From JBGSYJ01 sp041748075 (GTDB taxonomy: Bacteria; Acidobacteriota; Thermoanaerobaculia; Gp7-AA8): 64,000 nt of DNA. The DNA lies in NCBI GenBank assembly GCA_041748075.1, contig JBGTDX010000118.1, positions 1 through 64,000 of the forward strand, in the 5' to 3' direction. The stretch's first letter is position 1. Each line of letters starts with the position of its first letter. The notes below the pieces were generated by a model that ran no database searches, had not been told where the DNA came from, and worked only from the letters and a program-made list of their open reading frames with translations. The position numbers were made by a program, and so were the translations under genes. Positions 40,640 to 49,741 of this stretch are shown here, piece by piece.

Positions 40640-41859
40640 GAAGCCTCCCGGGCGGCTGAGCCGGCGGCCTGCTCGAGAACTCCGCAGAGAGCCCCGAGAT
40701 GCTTGTCCATCGAAAACCGCTCCGCCAGGCGCAGCGCGTTGGCGCTCATCGTGGCATAAAGCTCGGGATCGGTCATCAGCCGGTGCAAACCATCCGCAAG
40801 ATTGCGCGCACTGTCTCCATGGAGATCAGCGAGCACTCCGTTCACCCCGTCTTCGAGCCATTCCGGAATGGCACCAACGGCGAAAGCCGCAACGGGCAGT
40901 CGTCTCCTGCCCGCTTCGATTCCCACGAGCCCGAAGGGTTCCGGCCAGATGCTCGGCATGACCAGCGTGTGGGTGCGCTCCCATTCACGCTCGAGCGCAT
41001 CGCCGGTGAGCCAGCCCGTGATCTCGATCTGAACGTTCTCCTTCGCTGTCGTGATCGAGACCGCTTTCCGTTCGACGCGGCTCCGTTCACTCCCATCTCC
41101 GACCAGCGTGAGAATCATCTCCCGACGGATCTCTCCTGCGAGGATCGACACTGCTTCGAGCAGTACATCGATCCCCTTGAGGAATTCGAAGCGTCCCAGA
41201 AACATGAAGCGCCAGGGCTCAGCAGGTGCAGCGGCAACGCGGCCATGGACTGGGTCGCCAATCAGCCGGTCGTCTTCACTCCAGAGCCTTGTCGCCCGGA
41301 TTCCGTGGTTCTCGTACTCGCGGGCCATGTGATCGGAGAACGTGACGATCCTGAAGTAGCGGCGCATCAGTGCGAGCCGGGAAGTCTGATGCTGGTAAAG
41401 CCGCATCATGGTAATTGGATTGAGGCCGCCGCAGCGATTCGGGAAGTAGCGGACGAGACAGCCGGGACCGATCTGCCTGCCGCAGGGATGAACCGATGGC
41501 AGGCGATGAGTCTTCGTTCCACTGATGCAAGTGCCGAAGTAGGCATGGCCGAAAGCCACCACCGGCGCGATCTCCGGCAGGCTTCGCTCGAGCACGAGGT
41601 CCTGCATCTGGTGGGCATAGATCACGTCGGGCTTCCAGCCCGCCAGCGATTGAACCGTAGCCGCAAGTCCCAGCTGTTGGGCACACACATCGAGCGAAAG
41701 ATTTTCGTGGGCGATGGGCTCACGATCCACAGGCTCGTCGATCTCGCTGATCAGGCCGATTTCATGGCCGAGCCGCAAGAGTGCAGGCATCACCTCGGCG
41801 AGGTAGGTCTCCACGCCCCCTGCCCTGCGTCTGCTCCAGTTCGCAATCGCGATTTTCAT
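40636..41859 (-). CDS. Glycosyltransferase family 4
   Basis: 407 residues. N-terminus A-N-W-S-R-R-R-A-G-G-V-E-T-Y-L (acceptor loop), donor domain F-L-G-R-F-E-F-L-K-G-I-D-V-L-L and E-x7-E motif E-P-F-G-L-V-G-I-E. The middle has an unusual Cys-containing segment (G-T-C-I-S-G-T-K-T..C-G-R-Q-I-G-P-G-C) found in a GT4 subgroup with a small knot-like insert, possibly metal binding. Coupled to neighbours on both sides. Confidence 0.88.
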   Translation of the reverse strand: MKIAIANWSRRRAGGVETYLAEVMPALLRLGHEIGLISEIDEPVDREPIAHENLSLDVCAQQLGLAATVQSLAGWKPDVIYAHQMQDLVLERSLPEIAPVVAFGHAYFGTCISGTKTHRLPSVHPCGRQIGPGCLVRYFPNRCGGLNPITMMRLYQHQTSRLALMRRYFRIVTFSDHMAREYENHGIRATRLWSEDDRLIGDPVHGRVAAAPAEPWRFMFLGRFEFLKGIDVLLEAVSILAGEIRREMILTLVGDGSERSRVERKAVSITTAKENVQIEITGWLTGDALEREWERTHTLVMPSIWPEPFGLVGIEAGRRRLPVAAFAVGAIPEWLEDGVNGVLADLHGDSARNLADGLHRLMTDPELYATMSANALRLAERFSMDKHLGALCGVLEQAAGSAAREAS

Positions 41860-41862
41860 CCG

Positions 41863-43002
41863 TCATCCATTTCGCACACGATCGATGACATGCGACAACT
41901 GGAACTCCTTCCTGAACAGCGCCCTGGCTCTCTCAGCGAGACGCTTGCGCTCATCGACGTCGGCCAGGAGCGCGTCGACTGCGCGGCCAACCGCATCCGA
42001 GTCACCGTCCTTCACGAGCACGACTGCTCCACTCTCCCGCCACATCGCCTCGGTATGTTCACCTTCATTCGTGACGATCGCGGCGCCGTGTGCGAGCGAC
42101 GACAGAAGCGAGCTTCTTCTGGCATTCACGCCGTCAGGATAGAGCTGCAGCATCACGTCGCATGCCTGGATCGTAAGCGAAACCTCCCGGCTCGAGAGCA
42201 CTCCCGTCGCATGGATGCGCCCGGCGAGGTCGCGATGTCTAACGCGAAGATCGGCGGCGGCTTCCTGACTTCCGGAGCCCATCAGAACGAGCGCCGCATC
42301 CGCTCGCCGCTCGAGAATCTCAACGGCGGTTCGCTCGAACGCACGATCGGCCGCAGGCCGCTTTCCGAAGATCCCGATCAGTCTCGCCGCTTGCGGAAAC
42401 TGCTCTCGAATGGCCAGCACCCGGCGAGGATCGTCTGTCACCGGAACCGGGCTGGTGGCCGGCAGCCACTTGATCGGGAGCCCTCTTCGAGCGTAAGGCC
42501 GCACGCGCTCGCTCCACGCCGGGATCGTCACCCAAGCCCTCCGCGCTCCCCGAAGTGCGAGTGCGAGCATCAGCCGGTGAACGAGCGCCGCCAGCAGATG
42601 CAGACCGTCCCGACTTCTCCATCCGAGCCCGGGCTCATGCACGATCAGCTCGAGCGCATCGTCGCCTCTTCGACCGCGACGGAAAAGCCAGAACGCAAGG
42701 GCTAGATTGAGAGAACGAAAACCGTATCCATGTGGCACCCATTGGACGAGCAGTCGCCGCGGCACCGAGCGATGATCGAGATGCTCGCCAAGCCTCCGCA
42801 GATCCCGCGGGCCGTAAGTCGTAAAAACCTGGTGCACCTGAACGCCGGGGATTTCCGGCGGGTCACCTTCGGTCGTTCTCGTGTAGACATGGACTTCGTC
42901 GCCCGCTTCGGCCAGGCCGTTTGCGAGAAGATACGACTGGTCCCCCACTCCGCACACATCGGGAGGGAACTCGCTGGTCACCAGGTGCCACTCAATCCCC
43001 AT
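41863..43002 (-). CDS. Glycosyltransferase-like protein with a non-canonical donor site
   Basis: 379 residues, GT4/GT-B fold in outline: T-S-E-F-P-P-D-V-C-G-V-G-D-Q-S-Y-L-L-A (residues 9-27) and G-I-F-G-K-R-P-A-A-D-R in the donor half. The usual E-x7-E is replaced by Y-P-D-G-V-N-A-R-R-S-S-L-L-S-S-L-A-H-G, with no glutamates, so donor binding must differ or activity may be lost. Located 3 nt from the next upstream glycosyltransferase. Confidence 0.72.
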   Translation of the reverse strand: MGIEWHLVTSEFPPDVCGVGDQSYLLANGLAEAGDEVHVYTRTTEGDPPEIPGVQVHQVFTTYGPRDLRRLGEHLDHRSVPRRLLVQWVPHGYGFRSLNLALAFWLFRRGRRGDDALELIVHEPGLGWRSRDGLHLLAALVHRLMLALALRGARRAWVTIPAWSERVRPYARRGLPIKWLPATSPVPVTDDPRRVLAIREQFPQAARLIGIFGKRPAADRAFERTAVEILERRADAALVLMGSGSQEAAADLRVRHRDLAGRIHATGVLSSREVSLTIQACDVMLQLYPDGVNARRSSLLSSLAHGAAIVTNEGEHTEAMWRESGAVVLVKDGDSDAVGRAVDALLADVDERKRLAERARALFRKEFQLSHVIDRVRNG

Positions 43003-43005
43003 TCG

Positions 43006-44115
43006 TCACGTCATCCGTGAGAATACTTCATGAACACGGGAAGCCTGGGCAACGGGGTCGCAGAGTAAGGCAGCACGCGCGGGTCCGTTCGCTGCCAGCG
43101 ACTCTCTCACCTCCCTACGCTCGATGAGACGCCGGAGGACGGCGGAAAGCTCCGCTGCGTCGGGATGTTCAATGAGAACTCCACACGACGAATCGACGAT
43201 CTCTAGAGGGCCACCCATTCGAGTGGTGACGACCGGCAGGCCCCGGTAGAGAGCTTCGACGAATGTGATCCCGAAAGACTCCGGCCTGAGATTCGGCTGA
43301 CAGTGAAGGTTCGCCGATGCGAGGAGCCGGGCCACGTCGTGACGATGGCCGGCGAACCTTACACGGTTCTCGATCCCCAGCGATACGACTCGCTCGCGCA
43401 ATCGGTTTTCGTATTGCCGTTCACTGTTCCTCTGAGCCCCGCCTACCAGCCAGCAGGTCCAGCCGGGGACGTTCGCAAGGTCGCCCAGTGCTTCAGCGAG
43501 AAGCAACTGACCCTTCCACTCCTCCATCCGGCTGACCTGGATGATCACGACGTCGTCGGGCGATGTGGAGAGCTCATCCCGCACGCTCTCACCAGTCTCT
43601 GATGACTCCTCCTGCGGGCGTTCGACTGGGTAGTAAACGACTTCATGATGGACTCCACGAAATACTCGCGAGAGCGTTCCAGCGCTGTATTGACTGTTGC
43701 TGATCACGAGATCGGGAGGCGCCGCAGCCGCCAGCCGCTCGATCCAGTGACGATCCTCGAATGCATTGTGCTGCCAGAACAGTAGCGGGACTCCGGCGCG
43801 CCGGACGGTCGAACCGAAGATCGCCTGAGTCCAGGTCGAATGACTTACGACCAGATCGAATTTCTCTCTGACGAGCAACTCTCCGAGCGCCCGCCTCGCG
43901 CGAAGAGTGTCGAGCGGACTGCGCAGTCTCGCCGGCGGAAGCATCACGACTTGCCCTCCGGCCTCCCGCAGATCGCGTGCAAGCTTGCCTTCCTCCATGA
44001 GTGCGAACGTCATGCGGCAGCCCGGCATCGCATCGACATGGCGCTCGAGGCAGGTCAGCATGGTTTCCACGCCGCCGTATAGACCGCCCGTATGTATATG
44101 GAGAACACGCATCAC
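43006..44115 (-). CDS. Glycosyltransferase family 4
   Basis: 369 residues. L-H-I-H-T-G-G-L-Y-G-G-V-E-T-M-L (residues 5-20) acceptor loop; donor domain I-I-Q-V-S-R-M-E-E-W-K-G-Q-L-L and E-x7-E motif E-S-F-G-I-T-F-V-E-A-L-Y-R-G. The pattern S-R-M-x-x-W-K-G-Q is that of the WbaZ/RfaB-like GT4 group. A 200-nt repeat-containing gap separates it from the upstream gene, so a new transcript or attenuation could occur here. Confidence 0.9.
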   Translation of the reverse strand: MMRVLHIHTGGLYGGVETMLTCLERHVDAMPGCRMTFALMEEGKLARDLREAGGQVVMLPPARLRSPLDTLRARRALGELLVREKFDLVVSHSTWTQAIFGSTVRRAGVPLLFWQHNAFEDRHWIERLAAAAPPDLVISNSQYSAGTLSRVFRGVHHEVVYYPVERPQEESSETGESVRDELSTSPDDVVIIQVSRMEEWKGQLLLAEALGDLANVPGWTCWLVGGAQRNSERQYENRLRERVVSLGIENRVRFAGHRHDVARLLASANLHCQPNLRPESFGITFVEALYRGLPVVTTRMGGPLEIVDSSCGVLIEHPDAAELSAVLRRLIERREVRESLAANGPARAALLCDPVAQASRVHEVFSRMT

Positions 44116-44204
44116 AGTTGACGGTTGAGAAGAACGGCGGAGGGGAGATTTCTATTCGGGTGAATCATCGAGTAGACAGTACACCGGAGACAGGAGCTCC
44201 CCTT

Positions 44205-44330
44205 CCAACGGCTACCGGTGGAAGTGAACCAGCAGATGAAAAGAGCACTCCGTGATCATTCACCACCCGCCCATTGTAGCCACCGGAGGGGGTGGGTTAC
44301 TGGCTACTGGTACTTCTCACTCCCCGTACG
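44205..44330. repeat. Imperfect inverted repeat in the gap between two glycosyltransferase genes
   Basis: Contains GGCTACCGGTGG, then CACCACCCGCCC, GTAGCCACCGG, GGGGGTGGG and TGGCTACTGG. GTAGCCA pairs with TGGCTAC and CCACCC with GGGTGG to form a hairpin at about 44264-44310. The TAGCC-GGTGG words match those of the large inverted repeat at 61658-61806, suggesting a degraded relative. Confidence 0.45.
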
Positions 44331-45414
44331 CCTCGAGACAGCGCTCGACGACTGATTGCCAGCAGAACTGCTCGAGAACCCGCGCGCGCGCCGCGTCACC
44401 CATCGAGCGACGCAATGCCGCATCCGTGGCCAGGAGCTGCAACTTGCCGCGCAGCGCTCCGACATCGTTCGGGGGAACGATGAATCCGCTGATGCCATTC
44501 TTAATGATCTCCGGCAGGCTCGCCACATCCGTCGCGATCGCCGGCGCGCCACAGGCCATTCCTTCAAGCAGGCTCTGGCCGAGAAGCTCCGGGACCTTCG
44601 TGGACGCGCCGTAGAGATCGGTGTAGACGCTCGGGAGCACCACGCAGCTGGCGCCGCGATACGCTTCGATCAACTCCGCGTCACCGCACTCATAGCGAAA
44701 GACGACTGCTTTTGACTCCGCCAGCTTCCTGAGATCTTCGTGATAGCGCTCGTCGTATGGCTTACCGATGATCTCGAGGTTGATGCCGGCGGGAAGTGCT
44801 CGAATGAGGATGTCGATCCCTTTGTGTGGAAGCAGCCTTCCAACGAAGAGCACCCGATTGCCGCGTTCCCTGCCATCCGGAGAAAACCGATCGGCGTCGA
44901 CCCCACCTCCGATCACGCGCGCACGCCGGTTCTGTTCGTGACCAAACACCTTGCGGCTGTATTCGCTGATGTGAAGATGTCCCGTGAACAGGCGATCGGT
45001 GTTCACGTAGGACGAGATGTCCCACCCGCCTCCACCGAGGTCCGTGACGAACACAGGCTTGCGAAGAAAGCGTCCGGACATCGCGAGAAACGTCGACATC
45101 GTGATGTGCTTCTGGTGACAATGAACCACATCGGCGCCTCGAAGCTCGGAAGTGATCGCGAGCGAAAACGGATTCGCTCGCTGGCCACGAATGTATCGTG
45201 TTCTTCCAATGACTCGCAGAGCAAGACTCCCGTCATTGATCAGCCGATCCTCGGCACCGAACGTGACGAGCCGTGTGGGCACCACTCCCGACATCGTCCG
45301 CGCGAGCTCGAGCACATATCGCTCGGCACCACCCGTGACTCCATCCTTCCCGAACATGGCCGGCACTACATGCAGAACTCGCGGACCTTCAGCAGGCGAT
45401 GGGGGGCTCCTCAT
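44317..45414 (-). CDS. Glycosyltransferase family 4
   Basis: 365 residues from ATG at 45414, overlapping the upstream stop (ATGA at 45411-45414); the frame is open to 45600 without protein-like sequence. V-V-P-A-M-F-G..T-G-G-A-E-R-Y-V-L-E-L (acceptor loop), F-V-G-R-L-L-P-H-K-G-I-D-I-L-I, and E-x7-E motif E-L-L-G-Q-S-L-L-E-G-M-A-C-G. Confidence 0.9.
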   Translation of the reverse strand: MRSPPSPAEGPRVLHVVPAMFGKDGVTGGAERYVLELARTMSGVVPTRLVTFGAEDRLINDGSLALRVIGRTRYIRGQRANPFSLAITSELRGADVVHCHQKHITMSTFLAMSGRFLRKPVFVTDLGGGGWDISSYVNTDRLFTGHLHISEYSRKVFGHEQNRRARVIGGGVDADRFSPDGRERGNRVLFVGRLLPHKGIDILIRALPAGINLEIIGKPYDERYHEDLRKLAESKAVVFRYECGDAELIEAYRGASCVVLPSVYTDLYGASTKVPELLGQSLLEGMACGAPAIATDVASLPEIIKNGISGFIVPPNDVGALRGKLQLLATDAALRRSMGDAARARVLEQFCWQSVVERCLEAYGE

Positions 45415-46592
45415 CGAAATCTCTCGTTCACCATGCGAACGAGCTCCGCGGCCATCCCGTCCCACGTGTAGCGGCGCAAGTCTTCGCCGAGCGTCGCGAA
45501 TCTCGAACGCCAGAAAGGCATCGACGCCCGCCAGCTGCGGATCACTCCAGCAAGAGCGCCTGTGTCGTCCGGATCCGCAAGCAACAGAGGACGAGCCCAC
45601 TCCGGGTACTTCTCCGCTACACCGGACGAGCAGGTGACGATCGAGGGAACGCCGCGGCAGATCGCCTCCTGCACGTTCAGACCATAGGGCTCATATCGAG
45701 CGGGACTTACGAGCAGATCAGCGGCTGCAAGAAGCTCGTCGACGTTCCGGATGAAACCGAGAAAGCGAATCCGTTCACCGATGCCGGCCCGGACGGACTT
45801 CTCGCGCCAGGCGTCGATCGTTCTGCCTCCTCCAGCAACGAGCAACTCGCCGTCCCATTGTGGATCTTCGCAGAGAAGCCGCCATGCCTGCCAGAGCGAG
45901 TCGAACCCCTTCCTGCCGTCGCTCGAAATGGCTCCGACGAACACGACCGCCGGGCGATCGCCCGGGATGTCGAACGCGCGACGCGCCCTCGCACGATCCG
46001 CAGGCCCGGGTACGTTCCACGACGGATCACTGCCCAGGTAGAGGGTCTCCACCCGATCCTTCACATTCACCGGCAGAGCGATCAAATCAGCGCGGGTCTT
46101 CTCGGAGTTTGCCAGAATCAGTTCAGCTTTGCTGAGAGCGCGAAGTTCGCTACGCCGGAAGTAACGGCCGCTGATCCGGTTCTTTAATCCTTCGACGCCG
46201 AGACCGGGCGGAGGATGCCAGGCATGGTGAACGTAATGCACCCAGTTGATGCCAGGCCATCCGCAGTTCCCGCCGTTGACGACGATTCGCGCGCGGGGAT
46301 CGTTCCGTCGGACCGCTTCGGCAACGGCGCTTCCCTTCCGGTCCAGCAACCGCTCGCCCAGAAGAAACGATCCGCGGGGTCGCGTCACGAGATGGGTGCT
46401 CACCAGCGGGTGCGCCGCCAGTTCGCTTTCGAGTGAGTGCCCGACGAGCTGAACTCGCGCCCCATGGGATACGAGGTGCCAGGCCAGCGCCGCATTGGCC
46501 TTGTCCATTCCGCCTTCGCGATGAAACCCTCCCGCCACGATGATCCAGGGCGGCGATTCCCCGTAGATGACATCGGACACGCTAGGATCCAT
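45411..46592 (-). CDS. Glycosyltransferase family 4
   Basis: 393 residues. V-A-G-G-F-H-R-E-G-G-M-D-K-A-N (about residues 19-33) is the acceptor loop; donor domain V-F-V-G-A-I-S-S-D-G-R-K-G-F-D and E-x7-E motif E-P-Y-G-L-N-V-Q-E-A-I-C-R-G. The start overlaps the polymerase gene by 11 nt, so translation is probably coupled. Confidence 0.9.
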   Translation of the reverse strand: MDPSVSDVIYGESPPWIIVAGGFHREGGMDKANAALAWHLVSHGARVQLVGHSLESELAAHPLVSTHLVTRPRGSFLLGERLLDRKGSAVAEAVRRNDPRARIVVNGGNCGWPGINWVHYVHHAWHPPPGLGVEGLKNRISGRYFRRSELRALSKAELILANSEKTRADLIALPVNVKDRVETLYLGSDPSWNVPGPADRARARRAFDIPGDRPAVVFVGAISSDGRKGFDSLWQAWRLLCEDPQWDGELLVAGGGRTIDAWREKSVRAGIGERIRFLGFIRNVDELLAAADLLVSPARYEPYGLNVQEAICRGVPSIVTCSSGVAEKYPEWARPLLLADPDDTGALAGVIRSWRASMPFWRSRFATLGEDLRRYTWDGMAAELVRMVNERFR

Positions 46593-47925
46593 AGGCGCGT
46601 CCGATGATCGGTTCGGGCGGTGGAAGCTGCCTCGCCCTGACCCGCTGCGGCTTGAGCGACTTCTGCGGTATGACCAGCCAGCCGGCGAAAAGAAAAAGCA
46701 GTGCCGACTGAGGAATCGCGGTGAAAATCCCGATGCCGATCAGCCCGGTAAAGAACTGCGCAGCGACCATGAATCGGAAGAGTCTCCGGCTCAGCTCCCA
46801 CGGCTCTCCCGGCTGCGGCCGGCTCCGCACCAGCAACCATCCGAGGAACGTTCCCCACAGCATGAGTCCGACCACACCCTGCTCGAGCATGATGCGGGCG
46901 TACTCATTCTCCATGATGACTCGATCGCGGATGCGGTCCTCGAGAAAGTGAGGAACACTCGTGCCGCCCGCGCCCAGTCCGTTACCCAATGGATACCTGT
47001 ATGCGAGATCGAAAAACGTCTGGTTCACGCTCCAGCTGAGCCGCTCAGTCAGAAACACGGTATCGAACAACGTCGTGAACCGCTGCAACCTCTCCTGCGA
47101 CGCGACGACCAGGGCGATGAGTGCGAGTCCGATCAACCACCGCGCCCTGTACCGCCGGAAAATACCACCGGCAACCATGAGGAAGACGAACATCGCTGCG
47201 AGGATTCCGACGTAGAGTCGCGTGCTGGCCATGAAAACTCCCATGACGGAGCAGAGGATCGCGACCGAAAAAAACAACCTCACGGGTTTCCGCCGGGAAG
47301 CCAGCAGACCTCCGATCAAAAGCGGCAACGTAATCACCATTGTCGCGGCAAATGCGTGGGCACTCGGAAATGACGCCGGGATTCTCAATTGACCGGCAGG
47401 ACCCGCGTCATTGCTCCGATAGATCAGCTCGGTGACGGGGCTGAATGGAAAGAAGCGCTCCACGCCCACCATGAACTGCGCCGCCGCCAGAGCAACGACC
47501 AGAATGTTTGCCACACCGAGAATCACGCCCAGTTTCTCGATGTGATTCGAGCGGAGGCGAGCACCCAGAAGCAGAAACGGTACGACGAATACATTGCCGC
47601 GCAAACCGACAAGTTGCACGAGGGGATCCTGCCCGGGAACCAGCAACAGCAACGCGGGCCAGACCAGGAGAATCGCCACCCACAGGCTCAGCCGGGCTGC
47701 CTCGGCCGGACCTGACTTCTGTCTGACCAGCACGAACTGGCTGAGGTAGAGTGCAATCACCGCTGCATCGAAGAGGAAATGGGACAGAAGCCCGGGCACG
47801 TTCGCCCGCACGATTCCGTATGCGTAGCCGACCACACAGACCGCCGCCAGTCCCGCGACGAGACTTCTTCGAGAGGCGATGAATGTGCCCAGAAATGCTA
47901 GAGCGAGTAGAACTATCGGAAGCAT
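46582..47925 (-). CDS. O-antigen polymerase/ligase family membrane protein (Wzy-like)
   Basis: 447 residues with about 11-12 membrane helices and a larger periplasmic loop (about 290-350, Y-R-Y-P-L-G-N-G-L-G-A-G-G-T). The G-N-G-L-G-A-G and later N-E-Y-A-R-I-M-L-E-Q-G-V-V-G-L elements are the conserved Wzy_C/WaaL-type motif. Lying inside the assembly operon it is the best candidate for the repeat-unit polymerase. Confidence 0.85.
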   Translation of the reverse strand: MLPIVLLALAFLGTFIASRRSLVAGLAAVCVVGYAYGIVRANVPGLLSHFLFDAAVIALYLSQFVLVRQKSGPAEAARLSLWVAILLVWPALLLLVPGQDPLVQLVGLRGNVFVVPFLLLGARLRSNHIEKLGVILGVANILVVALAAAQFMVGVERFFPFSPVTELIYRSNDAGPAGQLRIPASFPSAHAFAATMVITLPLLIGGLLASRRKPVRLFFSVAILCSVMGVFMASTRLYVGILAAMFVFLMVAGGIFRRYRARWLIGLALIALVVASQERLQRFTTLFDTVFLTERLSWSVNQTFFDLAYRYPLGNGLGAGGTSVPHFLEDRIRDRVIMENEYARIMLEQGVVGLMLWGTFLGWLLVRSRPQPGEPWELSRRLFRFMVAAQFFTGLIGIGIFTAIPQSALLFLFAGWLVIPQKSLKPQRVRARQLPPPEPIIGRAYGS

Positions 47926-47943
47926 GCGGTTTTGGTGGGCATT

Positions 47944-49173
47944 CTAGCCCTCATTCCTCACCGAGCCGACCCGCGCGTACAGCTCGCAGAACTCTCTCCC
48001 GAGCCTCTCTGTCGTGAACTGGGTTTCGGCGCAACGGCGGCCATCCTTCCCTGCCTTCTCGCGAAGAACTCCGTTCTCGATGAGTCGCGACAGGATCTCT
48101 GCGAGTGCTTCGACATCACCGGGGGGAAAGTGAAGCGTGGACCCGCACGCCTCGACAATTTCCGCCGCACCCCCCGCGGCACTCACCACCACCGGGCGGC
48201 CGCTCGCCATCGCCTCGGCGATCACCAGACCGAACGGCTCCGGAAGTGTGCTCGCATGGACGACCACATCGAGCGCGCGCATCACCGGAGCCGAATCATC
48301 GATGAATCCCGTGAAGCCCACCCGCTCCTCCAGCCCCAGCTCCGCAGCGATTCGTTTCAACGACGCTATCGAAATCTGGCTGCCGCGCGTTTGATAAACC
48401 TCTCCTCCGATCACATATCCCCGGAACGGAAGGTCGTCGGCGATCAGGGCGAGTGCTCTGAGAAAGATCTCATGTCCCTTCCATTTCGCCATCGTAGCCA
48501 CCAGACCGATGCGGATCACACCTTCCGCCGCCCGAGTCATTCCCGAGAGGCCATCGAGATCGACCGACTCGCCTTCCGGATTGAAGCGACGGACATCGAC
48601 TGCGTTGCGCACGGTCACGACATCGAGATCCGGACAGAGCTTTGAAATGTCGTCGCCCACGCTGCTCGAGTTCGCAGCAGCCACCGTGCAGAAACGCGCA
48701 GCGAACCGCAGCAGCCGCGACATGACGGGCCGCACCGACACGTAATCATGAATATGCCAGACGAGAGGGACTCCCGCGGGCCTTCCGAGCACCCCCAGCA
48801 GGTGCATCTTGAATCCGTTGGAATGAACCAGGTCCGGCTTCGCACGCCGGAGCGTCTTCCTCAGGCGAAGCATATACAGCGCCAGAGAGGGCCCTCCCAG
48901 CACGAGCCTTCCAATCACCGACGTGATGCGAACTGCGTCGCCGGCTGGACCACCAGCTTCCGAATCCCCGACCGCTGATACCGCGCGCGGAATCGGAAGG
49001 ATATGCACCGGCATCCCAAGCTCCCTGAGTTGTCCGACAAGTGGCCCGTCCTCGGTTACGATCAGTTCGAGCTCCCAATCCGGCCGGGCTTCCCGAATCG
49101 TGGAAAGCAGCGTGCGCAACGCCGCCTCAGCACCCCCGAGCTGGGCACTCGGATTGAGGTAAACGACCTTCAC
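47944..49173 (-). CDS. Glycosyltransferase family 4
   Basis: 409 residues from GTG at 49173 (V-K-V-V-Y-L-N-P-S-A-Q-L-G-G-A-E), preceded by GGAG. N-P-S-A-Q-L-G-G-A-E-A-A-L is the acceptor loop; donor domain G-L-V-A-T-M-A-K-W-K-G-H-E-I-F and E-x7-E motif E-P-F-G-L-V-I-A-E-A-M-A-S-G. First glycosyltransferase transcribed in the operon, so it may add the second sugar after the WecA-type enzyme, although gene order need not follow reaction order. Confidence 0.9.
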   Translation of the reverse strand: MKVVYLNPSAQLGGAEAALRTLLSTIREARPDWELELIVTEDGPLVGQLRELGMPVHILPIPRAVSAVGDSEAGGPAGDAVRITSVIGRLVLGGPSLALYMLRLRKTLRRAKPDLVHSNGFKMHLLGVLGRPAGVPLVWHIHDYVSVRPVMSRLLRFAARFCTVAAANSSSVGDDISKLCPDLDVVTVRNAVDVRRFNPEGESVDLDGLSGMTRAAEGVIRIGLVATMAKWKGHEIFLRALALIADDLPFRGYVIGGEVYQTRGSQISIASLKRIAAELGLEERVGFTGFIDDSAPVMRALDVVVHASTLPEPFGLVIAEAMASGRPVVVSAAGGAAEIVEACGSTLHFPPGDVEALAEILSRLIENGVLREKAGKDGRRCAETQFTTERLGREFCELYARVGSVRNEG

Positions 49174-49219
49174 GAGTGAACTCCAACGCCAGCCGCACAA
49201 CTGCCCAGGCCCGGGCTGC

Positions 49220-49741
49220 TCACGACGAGTTCTTGCTCCCTGAAGCTTCGAGCATCTGAAGGGTGAAATGATGATCCGCGAATTGCGGACGCACGGCGAG
49301 ACCGTCGAGTGCGAGCTTCTTCGCCAGCTCCCGCGCACGCTGCAGTTGCGTCACCGTAAGGGAACTCCGCTCGTCCGGTCCGCGAGCGAGGAGCTCCTGA
49401 TTTGCCAGGAGTTCCGCGCCGTAGTTGCCCCCCGGAAAGCGATCGGGAGGTAGGTAGGCCACAAACGATCGCAGCAGCACGAGACGGTTCGCGAGTTCGC
49501 TTGCGGCCGTGTCACTGCTCGTCAGCGACTCGACAACGACCGCCCGGGCGAAACTCGCGGCCGCGTGATCGGGATCCCGGGCGAGCCTCGCGGCTTCCGC
49601 AGCCACCGGATTCCGTTCTGAAAAATTAGTCTCCACGACCGCCGACAGCACTTCCGAATGCCGTCCTTTTTCGACTTGATACACGGCCACGGATGCGATC
49701 GACATCGCAAGCCAGAACAGCGCCACCACCCCACGTCTCAT
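49220..49741 (-). CDS. Small membrane-anchored hypothetical protein
   Basis: 173 residues from ATG at 49741 (M-R-R-G-V-V-A-L-F-W-L-A-M), which overlaps the PHP phosphatase stop (ATGA). One N-terminal membrane helix (about 5-21), then a largely helical, Ala/Glu/Arg-rich periplasmic part (R-N-P-V-A-A-E-A-A-R-L-A-R-D-P). Not recognised. Its position between phosphatase and glycosyltransferases suggests an accessory role in polysaccharide export. Confidence 0.7.
   Translation of the reverse strand: MRRGVVALFWLAMSIASVAVYQVEKGRHSEVLSAVVETNFSERNPVAAEAARLARDPDHAAASFARAVVVESLTSSDTAASELANRLVLLRSFVAYLPPDRFPGGNYGAELLANQELLARGPDERSSLTVTQLQRARELAKKLALDGLAVRPQFADHHFTLQMLEASGSKNSS

Noticed and set aside
40699..42705. 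A 668-codon open frame on the + strand antisense to two glycosyltransferase genes
   Set aside because: Composition is Arg/His/Asp-rich with no domain, it lies exactly opposite two clear GT genes, and GC-rich codon use on one strand keeps the opposite frame open.
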